Below the pieces are notes generated by a model that saw only the letters and a program-made list of their open reading frames with translations, had not been told where the DNA came from and did not search any database. The position numbers and the translations under genes were made by a program. Positions 60,475-64,000 of a stretch of DNA of 64,000 bases are shown piece by piece; within the stretch, counting starts at the first letter, position 1, and the number at the start of each line of letters is the position of its first letter. The stretch lies in assembly GCA_043392685.1 (NCBI GenBank), contig JBHZGM010000001.1. One strand, written 5' to 3'. The stretch is from Metapseudomonas sp043392685. GTDB taxonomy: Bacteria > Pseudomonadota > Gammaproteobacteria > Pseudomonadales > Pseudomonadaceae.

Positions 60475-60938
60475 GGCGCCAGGGACTCCAGCGCAGCGCG
60501 CAGGGCGTCGGCGTCACTGAATGCCTTCTGCTCGGTGAGCCTGCCGTGGTCAAGCCTCAGCCAGAGCACGGCGGACTCGCTACCCGGATAACGGCTGACG
60601 ACGCGGGACTCGCGATCCAGCAGGACGCGATAGTTGTAGTCGCGCATGGCGGGCACCGCAAAGAGTGAGGAGACCATCGACGGCATGCGGCTGATGTCCG
60701 CCACGAACACGGCATGGCGCGCTTCGAGGTAGCCCCTGGGCTGCCCTTCCAGCGCGGCCTTCACCAGTTTGCCGCCCTCCATGCTCCGCGCCACCAGCAG
60801 GACCTGCAGCCCATCGTCCAGGCTGTAGGGCTGGTCGTACTGATCCAGCAGGGTCCAGGGCGCCAGCCGCTCTCCCACTTCCAGGGCATGGCTGAAGGTG
60901 GCCAGCAAACCCAGGATCAAGCCAAGGCAAATCCGCAT
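60471..60938 (-). CDS. YtfJ-like exported thioredoxin-fold protein
   Basis: A 155-aa protein with a signal peptide (R-I-C-L-G-L-I-L-G-L-L-A-T-F-S-H-A) followed by V-G-E-R-L-A-P-W-T-L-L-D-Q-Y-D-Q-P-Y-S-L, a redoxin-type strand pattern as in YtfJ. The C-x-x-C active site is missing, so a simple redox role is unlikely. Function unknown. Between the GNAT and CbiM-like genes with a four-base gap and a four-base overlap, forming a three-gene operon. ATG 60938 places the signal peptide at the N-terminus. Confidence 0.72.
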   Translation of the reverse strand: MRICLGLILGLLATFSHALEVGERLAPWTLLDQYDQPYSLDDGLQVLLVARSMEGGKLVKAALEGQPRGYLEARHAVFVADISRMPSMVSSLFAVPAMRDYNYRVLLDRESRVVSRYPGSESAVLWLRLDHGRLTEQKAFSDADALRAALESLAP

Positions 60939-60942
60939 CGAT

Positions 60943-61365
60943 TCAATCTCCAGTGGTCGAGTAGACCCGAATGTCCTCACGCTCCGTCCAGCCCCGCTGC
61001 ATCTGCCAGAAGGCCAGTGCTTCCGGCGCATCTTCCAGGACGAACACATGGGACTTGCGGATGCCCAGCAATGTCAGGCGTCGCAGGGCCTCCTGCAGCA
61101 AAGCCCGGGCCCAGCCCTTGCCACGGTACGGCCGGTCGACCACCAGGTGCTGCAGGTAACCTCGGCGTCCGTCATGGCCCACCAGCAGGCTGCCGGCGAC
61201 GCCTCCGTGGTCATCCTCGAGCAACAGGCAAAGATCAGGGTTGCGCTGCAGATAGGCGCAGAACGGTTCCAGCTCGTCCTCCGCACGCAAGCGGATTCCC
61301 GGCGTGCGGCGCCAGAGCGCGAGCAGGGCGGCATGATCGGCGGCAGTGATGGGTCGAATACGCAT
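60943..61365 (-). CDS. GNAT family N-acetyltransferase
   Basis: A 140-aa single GNAT domain. The acetyl-CoA-binding motif A is V-D-R-P-Y-R-G-K-G-W-A-R-A-L-L-Q-E-A (R/Q-x-x-G-x-G/A type). R-I-R-P-I-T-A-A-D-H is the usual start. It acetylates an unknown amine or protein N-terminus. First gene of the operon with the YtfJ- and CbiM-like genes. Confidence 0.85.
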   Translation of the reverse strand: MRIRPITAADHAALLALWRRTPGIRLRAEDELEPFCAYLQRNPDLCLLLEDDHGGVAGSLLVGHDGRRGYLQHLVVDRPYRGKGWARALLQEALRRLTLLGIRKSHVFVLEDAPEALAFWQMQRGWTEREDIRVYSTTGD

Positions 61366-61498
61366 GGCGAGCTCCGCAAAGGTCCTGAAAGTTTACACCG
61401 CGCCCATACCAGACTAGCTGCGCGCATTTGTCGCGACGCTGTCGCCACTGGCGCGTCAGGCTACACAGAGCACCGGCTGGAAGGCTAAGCTGCGGAAC

Positions 61499-62125
61499 AT
61501 GAACGAGTCCGACTATCTGCGCCTGCTGACGCGGCAGGCCGAGCAAGCCAACGATTTTCTGTCGAATGCGCGCAAGTGGGAACGCGAGCGCTGGGTCTGC
61601 CAGCGGCTCCTGCAGGCGCTGAACCTGCCCTATCGACTCGACGACTTCAGCACCGGGCAGGAGCCCCCGGATGTGCAATTTCGCGACGCCAATTTCGAAG
61701 TGTTCTTCGTACTGGATGAGGGACGTCGCCTCAACGAGGAATGGCGTGCCGAGCTGGAGCGTCGACGCAGCGCCTTTTCCCTCGCCCAACTGGTGCGCCG
61801 GGAAGGCCGCCCCAAGCGCATCGCCGCCGCCGAACTGCAGGCGCGCCTGGCACCGACCCTGCGCAAGAAGGCACGCAACTATGGCGAGCGCGGGCTCGAC
61901 CTCGGCGACCTCGACCTGCTGGCCTTCGTCAATCTCAAGCGCGCCACGCCGGACTTCAACAGCCCCTTTCCACCGCCCACGGAATACCTGCGCCAGGGCT
62001 GGCGTTCGCTGTCGCTGGTGGGAGCGAATTTCGCCCGGGTGCTGTTCGCCCACCGGGACGCGCCCGACTTCCTGCGCAGCAACCTTGGCCGGACCATTCT
62101 TTTCGATGTGGGCATCGGCCTGTAG
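61499..62125 (+). CDS. DUF1780 protein (possible PD-(D/E)XK-fold nuclease)
   Basis: A 208-aa Pseudomonas-typical DUF1780 protein. The central P-P-D-V-Q-F-R-D-A-N-F-E-V-F-F-V resembles the P-D ... E-x-K/F core of the PD-(D/E)XK nuclease fold, but the Lys is replaced by Phe, so activity is doubtful. The region is helix-rich and basic in the middle (R-R-E-G-R-P-K-R-I). Stands alone; divergent from the GNAT operon. Confidence 0.78.
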   Translation: MNESDYLRLLTRQAEQANDFLSNARKWERERWVCQRLLQALNLPYRLDDFSTGQEPPDVQFRDANFEVFFVLDEGRRLNEEWRAELERRRSAFSLAQLVRREGRPKRIAAAELQARLAPTLRKKARNYGERGLDLGDLDLLAFVNLKRATPDFNSPFPPPTEYLRQGWRSLSLVGANFARVLFAHRDAPDFLRSNLGRTILFDVGIGL

Positions 62126-62213
62126 AGTGCAGCACGCAAAAATCCCCCGCCGCGCGTTGAGCCCCTGTGAATTCGCCGGCTAGAATGCCAGCCACTCCAA
62201 AGTCGAGGCCTCC

Positions 62214-62387
62214 ATGCCCAGCCGCCTGACGCCCGAAGACCAGCAAAAGGTCGACCAGTACCTCAACCTTCCCCAGCACCAGGTGGAGCGCCAGCCGTTT
62301 CGCCCGTGGCGCCTGCTGTGGATAGTGCTGGCCATCGTCATCGCCCTGGGCATCCTCAGCCGCCTCCTGAGCCGACTCGTGCTATGA
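62214..62387 (+). CDS. DUF3094 small membrane protein
   Basis: A 57-aa protein starting M-P-S-R-L-T-P-E-D-Q-Q-K-V-D-Q-Y-L with a single C-terminal helix (L-L-W-I-V-L-A-I-V-I-A-L-G-I-L). This is the DUF3094 pattern: short polar head plus one membrane anchor. Function unknown. ATG 62214 has GAGG upstream. It sits between DUF1780 and ndh as in other Pseudomonas. Confidence 0.8.
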   Translation: MPSRLTPEDQQKVDQYLNLPQHQVERQPFRPWRLLWIVLAIVIALGILSRLLSRLVL

Positions 62388-62447
62388 GCTGCCTCCTGCG
62401 CTCGCCATCGGCGAACAAGAATTCCTATAGCCTTGCGAGACTTTCCC

Positions 62448-63746
62448 ATGTCCCATCGTATCGTGATCGTCGGCGGCGGCGCCGGCGGCCTGGAGCTCGC
62501 TACCCGTCTGGGTAGAACCCTCGGCAAGAAAGGCCTGGCCAGGATCGTGCTGGCCGACGCCAACCTCACCCATATCTGGAAACCCCTGCTTCACGAAGTG
62601 GCCGCCGGCTCGCTCAACTCCACGGAGAACGAGCTGAATTACGTGGCCCAGGCCAAGTGGAACCACTTCGAGTTCCAGCTCGGCCGCATGAGCGGGCTCG
62701 ACCGCAAGCGCAAGGTCATCCAGCTGGCCGCCACCCACGACGAGGAGGGGCGCGAACTGGTGCCTGCACGCGAACTGGCCTACGACAGCCTGGTGATCGC
62801 GGTCGGCAGCACCACCAACGATTTCGGCACCGAGGGTGCGGCCCAGCACTGCATCTTCCTCGACACCCGTGAACAGGCCGAACGCTTCCACCGCAAGCTG
62901 CTCAGCCACTATCTGCGCGCCCACGCCCAGCAGAACGCCAACGACCAGATCAGCGTCGCCATCGTCGGCGCCGGCGCCACCGGCGTCGAACTGGCCGCCG
63001 AGCTGCACCACGCCGCCCACGAGCTCGCCGCATACGGACTGGACCGCATCCAGCCAGAGAACATGCGCATCACCCTGATAGAAGCCGGTCCGCGCGTGCT
63101 ACCCGCCCTGCCGGAGCGCATCAGTGCCCCGGTGCACCACACCCTGGAAAAGCTTGGCGTCACCGTGATGACCGGCGCGGCAGTCAAGGAGGTGACCGCC
63201 GATGGCCTGCTGACGGCACAAGGCGAGAAGATCCCCGCCAGCCTCAAGGTCTGGGCGGCGGGCATTCGCGCACCTGCGCTGCTGAAGGATCTGGACGGAC
63301 TGGAAAGCAACCGCATCAACCAACTGGTGGTGCGCCCTACCCTGCAAACCACCCGCGACGACGACATCTTCGCCTTCGGCGACTGCGCGGCCTGCCCGCT
63401 GGGTGACGGCAGCGATCGCAATGTGCCTCCGCGCGCCCAGGCGGCGCACCAGCAGGCCTCCCTGCTGGTGAAGACGTTCAAGCTGCGCCTGCAGGGCCAG
63501 CCGCTGCCGGACTATCAGTACAAGGACTATGGCTCGCTGATTTCTCTGTCGAGCTTCAGCGCCGTGGGCAATCTGATGGGCAACCTCATGGGCAGCGTGA
63601 AACTGGAAGGCTGGCTGGCGCGGATGTTCTACATCTCGCTCTACCGCATGCACCAGATGGCGCTGTACGGCACCTTCCGCACCTTCCTGCTGATGCTCAG
63701 CGACCGCATCGGCCGCAGCACCGACCCGCGCCTCAAGCTGCACTGA
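62448..63746 (+). CDS. ndh: NADH dehydrogenase type II (NDH-2)
   Basis: A 432-aa monotopic flavoprotein passing electrons from NADH to quinone without proton pumping. First dinucleotide motif I-V-G-G-G-A-G-G-L-E-L-A (FAD), second I-V-G-A-G-A-T-G-V-E-L-A-A-E-L (NADH). F-A-F-G-D-C-A-A-C is the FAD Asp motif, and the C-terminal amphipathic region binds the membrane. ATG 62448 is preferred over a TTG five codons upstream because it starts M-S-H-R-I-V-I-V. Confidence 0.93.
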   Translation: MSHRIVIVGGGAGGLELATRLGRTLGKKGLARIVLADANLTHIWKPLLHEVAAGSLNSTENELNYVAQAKWNHFEFQLGRMSGLDRKRKVIQLAATHDEEGRELVPARELAYDSLVIAVGSTTNDFGTEGAAQHCIFLDTREQAERFHRKLLSHYLRAHAQQNANDQISVAIVGAGATGVELAAELHHAAHELAAYGLDRIQPENMRITLIEAGPRVLPALPERISAPVHHTLEKLGVTVMTGAAVKEVTADGLLTAQGEKIPASLKVWAAGIRAPALLKDLDGLESNRINQLVVRPTLQTTRDDDIFAFGDCAACPLGDGSDRNVPPRAQAAHQQASLLVKTFKLRLQGQPLPDYQYKDYGSLISLSSFSAVGNLMGNLMGSVKLEGWLARMFYISLYRMHQMALYGTFRTFLLMLSDRIGRSTDPRLKLH

Positions 63747-63755
63747 CGCCTGGCC

Positions 63756-63817
63756 TGTAGGAGCCAGCTTGCTGGCGAACGCTGCGGATGCCATTCGCGA
63801 GCAAGCTCGCTCCTACG
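63756..63817. repeat. REP pair after ndh
   Basis: TGTAGGAGCCAGCTTGCTGG + CGAA ... ATTCGCGAGCAAGCTC + GCTCCTACG, ten bases past the ndh stop; probable transcript-end hairpin. Confidence 0.92.
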
Positions 63818-63873
63818 GGTTGGCGGTTATTTGCAGCACTTGATGCAGGCTCAGCCTGAAAAATCACGGACAA

Positions 63874-64000
63874 ATCGAGTAGGAGGAGGCCTCGCGGCCT
63901 CCGTCCTCTCACACCACCGTACGTACGGTTCCGTATACGGCGGTTCAGGTCATACGGCTAAGCCGAGTGATCGTATCCAGTATCGACACCAGTCCAAGCG
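63874..64000 (-). mobile_element. Group II intron, 3' end (runs off the window)
   Basis: On the minus strand a domain V-like hairpin spans about 63946-63913 (ACCGCCGTA ... TACGGTGGT with an AACC loop and a CGC triad in place of the usual AGC). A domain VI-like hairpin GGAGGCC-GCGA-GGCCTCC follows (63906-63886), and the sequence ends CTACTCGAT at about 63874, consistent with a 3' splice site. The 3' exon would start TTGTCCGTGATT. Only the last 127 bases are in the window, so the class cannot be settled. Confidence 0.7.
63945..64000 (-). CDS. Group II intron reverse transcriptase/maturase, C-terminal fragment
   Basis: An open frame enters from the right edge and ends ...S-I-L-D-T-I-T-R-L-S-R-M-T-stop, with the TGA at 63945-63947 abutting domain V, the usual place for an intron-encoded RT to end. 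The R-L-S-R-M-type tail fits such proteins, but 17 residues are too few for certainty. Confidence 0.5.
   Translation of the reverse strand, partial: LGLVSILDTITRLSRMT

Noticed and set aside
63841..63870. CAGGC-TCA-GCCTG hairpin as an ndh terminator
   Set aside because: On the plus strand it is followed by A residues, not T; the REP just upstream is a better transcript-end candidate.

Overview
The window is high-GC DNA (mostly mid-60s % GC by eye) from a Pseudomonas-type gammaproteobacterium. Gene order largely follows the P. aeruginosa PAO1 stretch I recall as about PA4493 to PA4538: roxRS, the dipeptide locus with mdpA and psdR, dppBCDF, a siderophore-receptor locus, speC, ampDE, a DUF1631 gene, nadC, tRNA-Thr, pilABCD, coaE, yacG and ndh. 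The many intergenic palindromes of the form GTAGGAGCGAGC...CTCCTAC are the classic Pseudomonas REP family. No rRNA, CRISPR array or complete prophage was seen.

Layout. 1-3.8 kb: RlpA-like lipoprotein, carboxymuconolactone decarboxylase-family protein, AEC carrier and the RoxS/RoxR redox two-component system. 4.1-16.4 kb: SIMPL-domain protein, then a peptide-uptake locus with three periplasmic binding proteins, an M24 peptidase (mdpA), its divergent XRE-cupin repressor (psdR) and the DppBCDF transporter. Four operator-like palindromes lie at two promoters there. 16.5-20.3 kb: LysE exporter with divergent Lrp regulator, then pxpABC (5-oxoprolinase). 20.4-28.5 kb: iron-related region with a PepSY-flavoreductase, an intact TonB receptor, an alpha-hydroxyacid oxidase and a second, broken TonB receptor. 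28.7-33.4 kb: speC, nhaP, prfC. 33.4-34.6 kb: a REP-associated tyrosine transposase (RAYT) embedded in a REP array. 34.6-40.7 kb: an amino-acid ABC system whose ATPase is fused to a PLP aminotransferase, with a TetR regulator and an AstE/AspA-type deacylase. 40.9-49.3 kb: TatD, a chemoreceptor, ampE/ampD, DUF1631, nadC. 49.4-50.1 kb: a C4-like antisense-RNA module with two tiny coupled genes, then tRNA-Thr(CGU). 50.2-58.8 kb: type IV pilin locus with two acquired-looking membrane genes between tRNA-Thr and pilA, then pilBCD-coaE-yacG. 59.0-64 kb: a 330-bp tandem composite repeat, a CbiM-like membrane protein, a YtfJ-like protein, GNAT, DUF1780, DUF3094, ndh, and the 3' end of a group II intron running out of the window.

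How parts work together. PsdR probably represses both peptide uptake (dppA3 and onward) and dipeptide hydrolysis (mdpA). The two receptor genes and the flavoreductase share an upstream Fur-like element, which suggests one iron-limitation regulon. The fusion cluster looks built to import an amino-acid-like (possibly N-acylated) compound and transaminate it. The pilin locus has the usual architecture in which strain-specific accessory genes are exchanged between pilA and tRNA-Thr.
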